The notes under the pieces were generated by a model. The model did not search any database and was not told the DNA's origin. It saw only the letters and a program-made list of their open reading frames with translations. Shown piece by piece: positions 9,701 to 15,596 of a stretch of 15,724 nt of DNA (position 1 is the stretch's first letter; each line of letters opens with the position of its first letter). This stretch comes from Phoronis ovalis (Eukaryota; Phoronida; Phoronidae), in the NCBI GenBank assembly GCA_028565635.1, contig JAOXYB010026524.1, positions 1 to 15,724 of the forward strand, in the 5' to 3' direction. The position numbers and the translations under genes are program-made.

Positions 9701-9886
9701 TTGCATTGTCTTCCAGTTGATGGTGGCTGGTCTGACTGGGGTATCTGGACTCAATGTCACAAGACATGCGGTCTTGCTCACAAGTTACGCGTGAGGCACT
9801 GTAATAATCCCGCACCTACTAACGGTGGACTCAACTGCACAGGAGAAGACATTGAATTTTCAACTTGTGATTTGCCAGCTTGTTAA
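3722..9886 (+). CDS. Secreted astacin metalloprotease, EGF-CUB-TSP1 type (12 spliced exons, 531 aa)
   Basis: Joined exons: 3722-3787, 3978-4070, 5161-5416, 5922-6057, 6315-6384, 6787-6990, 7268-7397, 7818-7940, 8157-8254, 8567-8685, 8953-9083, 9717-9886. They total 1596 nt with one stop, and all introns are GT-AG. Domain order: signal peptide (about 1-18); propeptide with Asp-switch-like L77-E78-S79-D80; dibasic K114-R115 activation site; catalytic domain about 116-318 with His213, Glu214, His217, His223 (HELMHTLGLYHEQSRPDRD) and Met-turn Met270/Tyr272; EGF-like 321-351; CUB 361-470; TSP1 480-531. Cys157/Cys317 and Cys185/Cys205 fit the two conserved astacin disulfides. It should be a secreted zinc endopeptidase that matures by propeptide removal. 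The layout recalls nematode NAS proteases of the hatching/moulting group (HCH-1, NAS-36, NAS-37). The natural substrate is unknown. It is not a tolloid, which has several CUB and EGF domains and no TSP1. Confidence 0.93.
3788..3977 (+). other. Astacin gene intron 1
   Basis: GTAAGA...TTTTCAG, 190 bases, AT-rich, phase 0. No internal exon seen. Confidence 0.8.
3978..4070 (+). CDS. Astacin gene exon 2: propeptide, first part
   Basis: Residues 23-53, a charged, probably helical stretch (for example KQLENVLQSIIAEKEKHNQ). The acceptor is AAATTTTCAG and the donor TTG|GTAAGA; both ends are phase 0. No known motif. It is weakly conserved propeptide sequence, as is usual for the family. Confidence 0.82.
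4071..5160 (+). other. Astacin gene intron 2 (1.1 kb)
   Basis: The longest intron of the gene, GTAAGA...TTTACAG, phase 0. Very AT-rich. No coding segment, repeat or RNA gene was recognised in it. Confidence 0.8.
5161..5416 (+). CDS. Astacin gene exon 3: propeptide switch, activation site, start of protease
   Basis: Residues 54-138 plus the first base of codon 139. LESDMKLSTEQ (77-87) lines up with the family propeptide motif FxGD-I-x-L-T-x-E-Q, whose Asp caps the zinc in the zymogen. Here Asp80 is kept, but Phe is Leu and Gly is Ser. TKRKAILHEKYRWPKEMIPY (113-132) carries the KR cleavage site followed by the classic mature N-terminus ending WPxxxIPY. The acceptor is TATTTTACAG and the donor G|GTAAGT, phase 1. 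Reading through this donor meets a stop at 5521-5523. Confidence 0.93.
5417..5921 (+). other. Astacin gene intron 3, containing the candidate cysteine-rich exon
   Basis: GTAAGT...TTTCTCAG, 505 bases, phase 1. Apart from the six-cysteine segment at 5783-5874 the rest is ordinary AT-rich intron. Two acceptors, at 5782 and 5921, both read AG|GT and both put a Gly at codon 139. Confidence 0.75.
5783..5874 (+). CDS. Candidate alternative terminal exon: six-cysteine peptide in intron 3
   Basis: Starts after a possible acceptor TTCATTATCATTAG (AG 5781-5782). Its first two bases complete codon 139 (Gly) when joined to exon 3. It then encodes 29 more residues and stops at TAA 5872-5874. The tail has six cysteines spaced C-x3-C-x-C-x3-C-x4-C-x3-C (residues 147-166), is net basic and ends CYKKCSF. 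It has no ATG of its own, and an upstream in-frame TAA at 5752-5754 means it can be translated only through splicing. The product would be a 168-residue secreted precursor with no catalytic site; cleavage after Arg115 would release about 53 residues. The normal exon 4 acceptor lies only 139 bases downstream, so this may be an alternative acceptor that lengthens exon 4. No family recognised. Splicing and expression are untested, and chance remains possible. Confidence 0.4.
5922..6057 (+). CDS. Astacin gene exon 4: N-terminal lobe of the protease
   Basis: Completes Gly139 and runs through residue 183 plus two bases. It contains NGMKHIEDNTCVRFHPY, the usual astacin helix leading to the first conserved cysteine (Cys157), then a strand region ending VKIWRGSG. 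The acceptor TTTTTCTCAG has a good pyrimidine tract; the donor is GG|GTAAGT, phase 2. Confidence 0.92.
6315..6384 (+). CDS. Astacin gene exon 5: CYSDIGK to VSIGNNCDG
   Basis: A 70-nt exon for residues 184-207. GCYSDIGKRGSGEQEVSIG then NNCDG matches the stretch directly before the zinc helix in astacins and supplies Cys185 and Cys205, which pair in the family. Ends GGG|GTAAGT, phase 0. Confidence 0.92.
6385..6786 (+). other. Astacin gene intron 5
   Basis: GTAAGT...TTTTCTAG, 402 bases, phase 0. A reading frame at 6581-6811 runs through its 3' part and into exon 6 in the wrong frame; it is not a gene. Confidence 0.75.
6787..6990 (+). CDS. Astacin gene exon 6: zinc-binding helix and Met-turn
   Basis: Residues 208-275. 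LGTVVHELMHTLGLYHEQSR gives zinc ligands His213, His217 and His223 and the catalytic base Glu214, followed by PDRDQYV. YDLGSLMHYKGK gives the Met-turn (Met270) and the Tyr272 that acts as switch/fifth ligand in the family. All catalytic residues are present, so this is predicted to be an active enzyme. Acceptor TTTTCTAG, donor AAG|GTAAGG, both phase 0. Confidence 0.96.
7268..7397 (+). CDS. Astacin gene exon 7: C-terminal lobe of the protease
   Basis: Residues 276-318 plus the first base of codon 319. Includes the typical IGQRERLSFIDAMVINNMY segment and Cys317, the partner of Cys157, closing the catalytic domain. The acceptor TTTTATATAG is weak in pyrimidines but is supported by frame and homology. 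The donor is G|GTAAGA, phase 1, at the boundary to the EGF-like domain. Confidence 0.92.
7398..7817 (+). other. Astacin gene intron 7
   Basis: GTAAGA...GTTTCAG, 420 bases, phase 1. Contains an imperfect trinucleotide tract, listed separately. Confidence 0.75.
7515..7651. repeat. Imperfect ATC/CAT trinucleotide tract in intron 7
   Basis: Many short runs of ATC/TCA (CATCATCATTATCAGCATCA, later ATCATCGTCATCGTCGTTG and ATAATCATCATGA), ending with ATTC tetranucleotides (7636-7651). Degenerate microsatellite, non-coding by position. Confidence 0.6.
7818..7940 (+). CDS. Astacin gene exon 8: EGF-like domain
   Basis: Residues 319-359 plus one base of codon 360. One EGF-like domain in one exon: cysteines at 321, 328, 338, 340, 342 and 351 (C-x6-C-x9-C-x-C-x-C-x8-C), ending VCPHGIAGPTC. 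No calcium-binding EGF consensus (no D-x-[D/N] start and no Asn hydroxylation motif). Phase 1 on both sides, so it is a symmetric module. Confidence 0.9.
8157..8254 (+). CDS. Astacin gene exon 9: CUB domain, N-terminal part
   Basis: Residues 360-392. CGDVLTAPSGTFTTPGYPND is the standard CUB opening with Cys361; DCNWLIQ supplies Cys387 and the conserved Trp. Acceptor ATATTTACAG; donor CAG|GTAAGA, phase 0. Confidence 0.92.
8255..8566 (+). other. Astacin gene intron 9
   Basis: GTAAGA...TATTTTAG, 312 bases, phase 0, splitting the CUB domain. Nothing else seen. Confidence 0.75.
8567..8685 (+). CDS. Astacin gene exon 10: CUB domain, middle part
   Basis: Residues 393-431 plus two bases. ITLKFDTFDVEDDSVCYYDY then VEI is the CUB core with Cys414. 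FDTFDVEDD and YDYVEI carry acidic positions typical of calcium-binding CUB domains. The donor AG|GTATAA is weaker than the others in this gene; phase 2. Confidence 0.9.
8953..9083 (+). CDS. Astacin gene exon 11: CUB domain, C-terminal part
   Basis: Residues 432-475 plus one base. FCGKGP supplies Cys434, the partner of Cys414. NLVVMLHSDDSYTEKGFKAT then YEI is the usual CUB ending (HSD...GFKA.Y). Acceptor ATTTCTAG; donor AGAG|GTAAAT, phase 1. Confidence 0.91.
9084..9716 (+). other. Astacin gene intron 11
   Basis: GTAAAT...GTCTTCCAG, 633 bases, phase 1, between the CUB and TSP1 domains. A frame at 9201-9395 has no domain or coding bias. A good-looking acceptor TTTCTTTCAG at 9521-9530 is followed by stops in the required phase within a few codons, so it looks cryptic. 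Confidence 0.7.
9717..9886 (+). CDS. Astacin gene exon 12: TSP1 repeat and stop
   Basis: Residues 476-531. One thrombospondin type 1 repeat: GGWSDWGIWTQCHKTCG carries W480-x2-W483-x2-W486 (the C-mannosylation pattern) and the CxxTCG motif, with cysteines at 489, 493, 504, 516, 526 and 531. NCT at 515-517 is a possible N-glycosylation site. The stop TAA (9884-9886) follows the last cysteine directly, so the protein ends exactly at the domain edge. Acceptor TTGTCTTCCAG. Confidence 0.93.
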
Positions 9887-10465
9887 AGATCTGAATACCA
9901 AGACAAATACATTCAGTTGTTAACTATTGGTAGTGCTCCCCAAGATGTATGGTCTACTGACAGACAGACTATATAATATTTGTACGCCATGTGCAATCTG
10001 AATAAGTCCAGCTGTTACTAGTGTGTTCCTCCACAGGAGCTGAACACCAACAGATGCATTTATTCAAACTGCAATGGATGAAGAAGCAAGAATGTACATT
10101 TTAACGAAACAAATTTGTTTTGGCAAAAAGGTGAATGTAAGATCATAGACAACTCGTTTGACAAAGGATATTTTGGTTGGACATTTGGAAACACTCTGTC
10201 ACCATCGTTTCATTGAATGAAATATATTACTTTTTAGTTTCCATTAGTTTCTTAGACTGGACTACTTCTGGTTCAAGTTAAGATATTTATTTCGAACGCA
10301 GGCAAACATTTTTGGTGGCCTATTATTAAGAATTTTTAAGAAAATACATGAAAAGTTATAAACAGTAAAACAACTGTAGTGTTGTAGAGATATTAATATG
10401 TTATATATTTGAAATGAATCAATCTTTATATGTATTTTACAAATAAAGTGTGTGAATGCATGTTT
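9887..10465 (+). other. Astacin gene 3' UTR (end estimated)
   Basis: Follows the stop codon. No further coding segment was seen. The end is placed about 18 bases past the AATAAA at 10442-10447; use of the second signal would extend it to about 10510. Confidence 0.55.
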
Positions 10466-10489
10466 GTGTTTAGCATAGCAGCAAATAAA
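10442..10489 (+). terminator. Tandem polyadenylation signals of the astacin gene
   Basis: AATAAA at 10442-10447 is followed at once by a GT-rich stretch (GTGTGTGAATGCATGTTTGTG), a textbook downstream element. A second AATAAA lies at 10484-10489. Both are in the sense direction, about 560-600 bases past the stop. Confidence 0.65.
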
Positions 10490-11248
10490 AGCCATCATTC
10501 TGGCAAAAATTAACGTTTTTAGGCATTTTTATGACCATCCACGCAGGAGCCGGGCATATAGTCGGAGACGTCGTTGTTGTCCGTAACGCTTTTTTCTCAC
10601 GTTTTTACCCGATCAGCTTCATATTCGGCTCAGGATAAATACAGGTCAGCATGAACTTCACAACTGTTCCAAGCTTACATTTGTCTTGTTGGTAGCATCT
10701 TCTATTCCTCTATTATAATTTTGTTCACTTACTTATATTGAGAAAAATAAACACATTCCAGTACCTATAGCTGATGCATGTTTATCTTGTGGCGAATGAC
10801 AATTGGTATGTCAACCGAAAAGAAAACATCGTAAACAGTAGGATGATCATGCGAGAGATGATGAAAAAATCTAAGTTGCTATAAGCAAAGAATACATTTA
10901 GCAATTTTGGCAAGACGCAAAAGGGAGCAATCTGCCCGCAGACTGGACCGGAGTTATTGTTACTTGTCATTTGTTGTGAACAGTCTAACATTGGATGTTT
11001 TTGTAAACAAAACAACACCCAACAAGAGCGAAATAATGTCATTAAACTTTTGACTTCACTTTTGCCCAACCGAGATAAGCCTTTCCCTGTGTGAATGACC
11101 TATTTTACTAGCTACCCGCTTTGTCCACTGGTATACCTATAATTGTAAACTGCAATTTGGGTGGGTGTCAAGATTTTCACGGGCACTTTATATATAAATA
11201 AAAGGATTATCGTTCTTCTGCTTTTCGATATAACTGACTATGGTTTAG
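10490..11248. other. Convergent intergenic region, part 1
   Basis: No gene supported. The stretch around 10535-10630 is more GC-rich than its surroundings and includes GAGACGTCGTTGTTGTCCGT; it may be a dispersed repeat, but I cannot name it. The frame on the minus strand at 10782-11069 has no recognisable domain. A TATATAAATAAAAG string at 11193-11206 precedes the retroelement remnant and could be mistaken for either a TATA box or a poly(A) signal. Confidence 0.5.
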
Positions 11249-11597
11249 CAGGAACACCAAGTATCAGATTATTTGAAAACTTGTTTACCTAGATCTCCGG
11301 CAGATATCTATTATGGCTCAGCTAAAGTGAGGTGTTCTACCTTACAAATAGAAACAGGTAGATATACAAACCCAAGAACACCTGAGCATTTGCAAGTTTA
11401 GCCAGAATAATCATATTGAGGATGAAACTCGCTTTCTTTTTGCAAATTATTTGAAAACATTAGAACAGAGTGGCTGGGATTTATTTATTGTGTGTGTAGG
11501 GGTTTTGATATTTTGCATGTCAGAAAATCAAGTGAAAAGAACTGCAACTTTTATTCAAAATGCTTTCTTATGTAGACTGTCATTATATATTAAATAA
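11249..11597 (+). pseudogene. C-terminus of a non-LTR retrotransposon RT protein, frameshifted
   Basis: Two frames join end to end. The first (from 11249, just after a TAG) includes SAKVRCSTLQIETGRYTNPR. At about 11390 the reading shifts by one base, and the second frame (11391-11597) reads CKFSQNNHIEDETRFLF, then MSENQVKRTATFIQNAF and stops at TAA 11595-11597. The order 'AK+R...IETGRY..PR' then 'C.xC...IEDExHFLF..C' then 'MS...FI..AF..R' is what follows the reverse transcriptase domain in many invertebrate and fish LINE proteins. Several zinc-site residues are lost here (second Cys of the first pair is Ser, the His is Arg, a later Cys is Ala), which fits decay. No RT catalytic core is in the window, so this is a 5'-truncated remnant and not mobile by itself. 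Confidence 0.7.
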
Positions 11598-12775
11598 ACC
11601 TATACCGATTGATTTATGTAAACTTGTTTGTGACTTATAGGCTGGGTATACTTTTGTACGTGTCACGGAAATAAATAAATATTCCTATATTACGTAAATG
11701 CAATTAATGATATATCATTTGTAAGACTAGTTTATTTGATTTAAAGATGAACAAGTATAAAAGTATAAATAGCTATTACTTTGACAGAAAACGACAGTAA
11801 AGAAAAATTAAAACTTTATATATATTTACTAAGAAATGAGAAATGTCACACTGTTCTACAATACCAGAGATTATTGTATACATGATAATATTGTTCGACT
11901 GCCACAATTTTCATATTGCACTTAACAACAAGCAGTTGATGGCAACATATCTATTTTAAACACTTGAATCAGAAGCCATTTCATTATCTACAAAAGCTAA
12001 ATACAGCAACTATTCTCTATAAACATGTATAAATCTAAAAGTTACAGTTTGTGACTATAAAATATCTGAGCCAATGTGTATGTAAAACACAAAAATGATA
12101 CTATATAATACTGACAAAGAATATAAGAAGCACCACACAGCAAAATGAGTGAGACTTTATCATTTGCATACATGCCAAACACTGTGGTGCATCACTATAA
12201 AATTATTTAAAAACACCAAAGCTTGTTAATGTATTCACCAATGTCTTTGTGTAATAACAGTTTTTCAATAGTATTTTGATTGGAGAGTACCAGCTACATT
12301 ATGTACATATGAGTATTTTTATCAAGTTTATGTTCCTGTGGTTAAAGTTTTTTGCCACAGGCACTTTTAAGAGTTTTTGAACCTCTGCTCCCAAGTTTGT
12401 CATAATCATAGCAATGGACAACACTGGGAATAATACTACTTACAATCAGAATAATTACATATTTCTGTGCTTACAGAATAATTACATATTTCTGTGCTTA
12501 CAAAGAGCATCATGTACACATAGCATAACATAAAATACTTCATATTCTAAAACTTTACATTTTAAAATTTCTGAAACTTAATTCAGGAAAGGAAATATTT
12601 AACAGTGGTCTTAAGACATTGTAAACTGTATTTTTGGCACGTTCTAAGTGATAATTGGCCCCATGTGATAAATTTCGTATTTTTATTTTTGAAATATATC
12701 TGAACTAAAATCATGTGTTTCAAAGACCACTGAAACAATATTTGTAAGTTTCTGTTAAAAGAGGTAGAGATATTT
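11598..12775. other. Convergent intergenic region, part 2, and probable 3' UTR of the papilin-like gene
   Basis: AT-rich and without coding potential. The minus-strand 3' UTR of gene 2 must begin at 12775 and end somewhere here or slightly beyond. Candidate minus-strand AATAAA hexamers (TTTATT on the given strand) lie at 12775-12780 (overlapping the stop codon), 12682-12687, 11731-11736 and 11550-11555. I cannot choose between them without transcript data. Confidence 0.5.
12447..12502. repeat. Perfect 27-bp tandem duplication
   Basis: Two exact, adjacent copies of a 27-base unit beginning CAGAATAATTACATATTTCT (12447-12473 and 12474-12500), with two further matching bases. The absence of any mismatch points to a recent slippage or duplication. 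It lies in the likely 3' UTR or flank of gene 2. Confidence 0.9.
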
Positions 12776-12933
12776 TTATTTTCTTATCTTCTTGACATCT
12801 AGTTTTCCCGCTAAAAAGCATGACCGGCAACAAAAGCCTGAATAAACATCGTGATTGCAGTAACCAAATCGCACAATTACATTACAATTTGCTAAGCTCG
12901 GACGGTCACGACAAGACTTAGGTGCTGTCGTTG
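12776..12933 (-). CDS. Papilin-like gene last exon: PLAC domain and stop
   Basis: Acceptor TTTCTTTCAG; the first two bases complete a Pro codon with the preceding exon. The frame then gives 51 residues: SCRDRPSLANCNVIVRFGYC, then NHDVYSGFCCRSCF. Six cysteines spaced C-x8-C-x8-C-x8-CC-x2-C match the PLAC (protease and lacunin) domain, including the CRD start, the V between Cys2 and Cys3, and the CCxxC end. A basic tail (KLDVKKIRK) follows, then TAA at 12778-12776. Too short to be picked out as an open reading frame by length; found by motif and confirmed by phase. Confidence 0.88.
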
Positions 12934-14650
12934 CTGAAAGAAAAAAATATCGTCTGGCTACATTTAGGGATAAAATCCATACATGATGTACATGCTAAAC
13001 CTTCTGCCTGACCAGAAACCTCATCATCATGATAATTTTGAACATTACAATTATCACCAATTTCATCAATGAAAATTATAGCTATCATTCTTAACGATAA
13101 AGAAAAATATATAAAACAAATCTATACACTCCTATGTTAAAACCTATGAACCTTTACCAAACAGACTGAAACCTAATAAACGTTGTAGACATTGACAATA
13201 CTTACGTTTGGGTTTGATCTTGAGGGTAGTAGAAACTGATGATACTTCAGCCCCATTATCAGCTGTACATGTGTAACTCCCACTATCTATCTCTGAAGCA
13301 TTAGCAATCTTGAGCATTCCTGTGCTACTGTCCATAACACGATCATCATATATTATAAATGAATCGTCTTTTAACCATGAAGTCTGGGGCACTGGGTATC
13401 CAGTAGTGACACACTTCAATACAATATCCTTGCCTGACCTATATGTGGTGTTATGTGGTTCTAAGCGGACTGTGACAGGAGCTGAAAAAGATTAAGGTGT
13501 TGTGCTTAACATCAAACATTCTTACCCAACTCAATTAGCAACCCACAAAACCTTGACAGGTACAGCTTATAATGATGAAAAAAATACTATGCCTGCAAAA
13601 ATTAGAACCACAATATTCCTTATTGTCCAAAGATTGATCAATGTAGTTGTCATTTCATGAGAAATATTATATCTACATACAATACCATTAAGATGCTATT
13701 ATGATTGCATCACAACTTCTTTTATTTAACTCGCATTCTTCTAGCAATGTTAAAGTTATGACTACTACCTAACCATAACTAGAAACACCTGGCGTAGACC
13801 TGTAACCAAAATACGTGCTTTATATTTCTTTACCTTCTAGTCCCAATGTCACAATCTTCCGCAGTTGACCAATAATATTCTTAGCTACACAGGCATAGTC
13901 TCCTTCATCAGCCGGCCGTGTGGAATAAATCACAAGGGTATTATTCTCCATGATACTAAAGCGATCATCACTTCCTGGCAGAGGGACATTTCCTTGAAAC
14001 CAAGAGACCGTAGGTTTCGGGATACCAGTAGCATAGCAAGACATATGCGCTGTTTCACCAGGAGCAACAATTTCTATAGATGGACTAGCAGCAAAACTTA
14101 CAGGCACTAAAATGAGATAATTGTAACAAATGTGACTGAATTTGATCTATACAGTCAAGGATATTATGGTTTTTGACACTTATTTGGCAAAAAGGACTAT
14201 AAGTTGCAATGATTCCCAATTCCAACAAAACACCTCTGGATCACATAAAACATTGTTCAGCACATTCCATAACAAATTGATAAAATTTTGTAATTTTTTG
14301 AGTTCTCCAACTTAATAGCATCTAATTAATTAATATATACATAACACTGCTGTGGCCATTTTAATTTCCATACAGAAATACTGAAATAGGCAACTCTTAG
14401 CAACATTACATTTTACTGCTTTTCTGAATAAACTGCTTACAGCAGATAAAATATCGGAAACATAAAGCAAAGTCATCTTTCACTACCTCTTATTTCAATA
14501 ATATATTCTTTTGTGGCTGATTCTCCTACTCCATTATATGCTCTGCAGATGTAACTTGCAGTATCATTAGGTTTGGCATTCCTGATAAGGAGAGAGTCAT
14601 CTCCCAACTTCTTCAGTCGCCCATCATAATTACTTATGACAATAGGATAT
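12776..14650 (-). CDS. PAPLN: Papilin-like protein, C-terminal part: Ig, Ig, Ig, PLAC (partial, 4 exons)
   Basis: Exons in transcript order: 14650-14487, 14106-13834, 13481-13206, 12933-12776; all junctions are GT-AG and phase 1 between them. They give about 290 residues: the last half of an Ig domain, two full I-set Ig domains and a PLAC domain, then stop. Ig domains running directly into a C-terminal PLAC domain are typical of papilin/lacunin, a secreted extracellular-matrix glycoprotein whose N-terminal part (TSP1, spacer and Kunitz domains) would lie beyond the window. Papilin has been described as an inhibitor of a procollagen N-proteinase of the ADAMTS family. ADAMTS-like proteins also end in PLAC, but usually with a TSP1 repeat just before it, so papilin is preferred. 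The symbol is by family only; orthology is not shown. Confidence 0.72.
12934..13205 (-). other. Papilin-like gene last intron
   Basis: GTAAGT...CTTTCAG on the minus strand, 272 bases, phase 1. Nothing else seen. Confidence 0.8.
13206..13481 (-). CDS. Papilin-like gene exon: complete I-set Ig domain next to PLAC
   Basis: After acceptor ATCTTTTTCAG: PVTVRLEPHNTTYRSGKDIV, then LKCVTTGYPVPQTSWLKDD (strand B Cys and core Trp) and EIDSGSYTCTADNGAEV (strand F Cys). NTT is a possible N-glycosylation site. Donor C|GTAAGT at 13206/13205, phase 1. The open frame runs past this donor, which is intron read-through. Confidence 0.9.
13482..13833 (-). other. Papilin-like gene intron between the two complete Ig exons
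   Basis: GTAAAG...TTTTTCAG on the minus strand, 352 bases, phase 1. AT-rich, with no further exon seen. Confidence 0.8.
13834..14106 (-). CDS. Papilin-like gene exon: complete I-set Ig domain
   Basis: One Ig domain in one exon. SPSIEIVAPGETAHMSCYAT contains the strand B cysteine, GIPKPTVSWF the core Trp, and DEGDYACVAKN the strand F cysteine. NNT in MENNTLVIY is a possible N-glycosylation site. The acceptor is CTCATTTTAG and the donor G|GTAAAG. Both ends are phase 1. Confidence 0.9.
14107..14486 (-). other. Papilin-like gene intron upstream of the first complete Ig exon
   Basis: GTAGTG...CATTTTAG on the minus strand, 380 bases, phase 1. No further exon seen. Confidence 0.75.
14487..14650 (-). 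CDS. Papilin-like gene exon: C-terminal half of an Ig domain
   Basis: Begins after acceptor TTTAATCCAG and completes a codon whose first two bases are in an upstream exon (phase 2). It reads YPIVISNYDGRLKKLGDDSL, then LIRNAKPNDTASYICRAYNG and a final strand ending EIR. DTASYICRAYN is the D-x-A/G-x-Y-x-C motif of strand F. The half with the first cysteine and the core Trp is missing; I searched 14651-15724 on the minus strand and found no matching exon, so it is likely beyond the window. Donor G|GTAGTG, phase 1. Confidence 0.82.
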
Positions 14651-14769
14651 CTGGATTAAATCAAAAAAATAAAATTAATTATGCTACTGTTGTGTAGTGT
14701 TTATGCATGAGCAGACGTAGCAAAACCAATCAAATCAATTTCACATTTGACTGTTTAATGATACACTAC

Positions 14770-14945
14770 ACGAGTTTGTGGGACTGATAATTTATAAGAT
14801 TTTGGTAGTTGTGGGATTGATTGCATGAGCATGCATGTAGAATTGATCATTCATAAAATGTTGGTAAAATTGATTGCATGAGCATGTTGGGAGTTGGTGG
14901 GATTAATCATTCATAAAACGTTGGAAGTGGTCGGATTGTCAGTCA
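14770..14945. repeat. Degenerate 53-60 bp tandem repeat, about 3 copies
   Basis: GATTGCATGAGCATG recurs with 53-base spacing (TTGCATGAGCATG at 14821 and 14874). TCATTCATAAAA[C/T]GTTGG recurs with 60-base spacing (14847 and 14907). A more diverged copy with ATAATTTATAAGATTTTGG precedes them. Minisatellite-like, within an intron of gene 2. Confidence 0.65.
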
Positions 14946-15490
14946 TGGCTGTTCCATCAGTTGATGATATACCCGCTATTTTCTGTTTTTATGTAGATGC
15001 AAAGTTGCAAACTACCAATCACTTAAACTATAAATAAAGGTTTATCTGCCTTTAAAACATCAGGAAACAATGCTGTAGAAAAAAATTATTGTATTATACC
15101 ACAATATAATTTCATAACTCATATCAACAGGAAAAAATTCTAAACATTATATTTATTTTTAATTTTGAAGATTTTAATAATTTCTAATAAATGTATGCTT
15201 GGAGTGCATGTATACTATTATGTGGGAGACTGAACAGCCATGCATAAGAAAGGACTGTTATGTTTATTTGGCTACACCACCTTATACTTAATACATGCAA
15301 CAAGAGAGGTGTTTAAAAAAGACAGGCACAACAAGGTTTTTTTTACAGGGAAGTAGGACCCTTTCAAACTGCAGTATCCCCATTATCGCCACTAGTGGGC
15401 CGTGTGCTACCTATTATACAGTGCAGTACGTTTTTTTCCCTGGAATTGTATTTATTTTTCTGCAAAATTTCTTACTTAATACTTTTTCCT

Positions 15491-15596
15491 GGAAATATTT
15501 TGAAATATATATTCCAAAGTATAAAGAAATGCATTCTAACAGGAAAGGTCTTTAAAAATATTTGAAATACATAGTACATTCTACCTGGGAAATATG
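15491..15596. repeat. Weak diverged direct repeat
   Basis: AATATTTTGAAATA (15494) and AATATTTGAAATA (15557) are each followed by a related block, GCATTCTAACAGGAAA (15531) and ACATTCTACCTGGGAAA (15576). The spacing differs between the blocks, so it is an old, indel-rich duplication or part of a dispersed element. Confidence 0.4.

Noticed and set aside
10782-11069. 95-codon minus-strand frame between the two genes
   Set aside because: No domain or splice context; plus-strand reading hints weakly at retroelement sequence, but not enough to call.
11193-11206. TATATAAATAAAAG as promoter of a gene
   Set aside because: The only downstream coding signal is a truncated, frameshifted retroelement end.
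13310-14110. Plus-strand frames opposite the Ig exons
   Set aside because: Antisense shadows of the Ig-coding exons, which have clear Cys/Trp/Cys signatures and matching splice sites on the minus strand.
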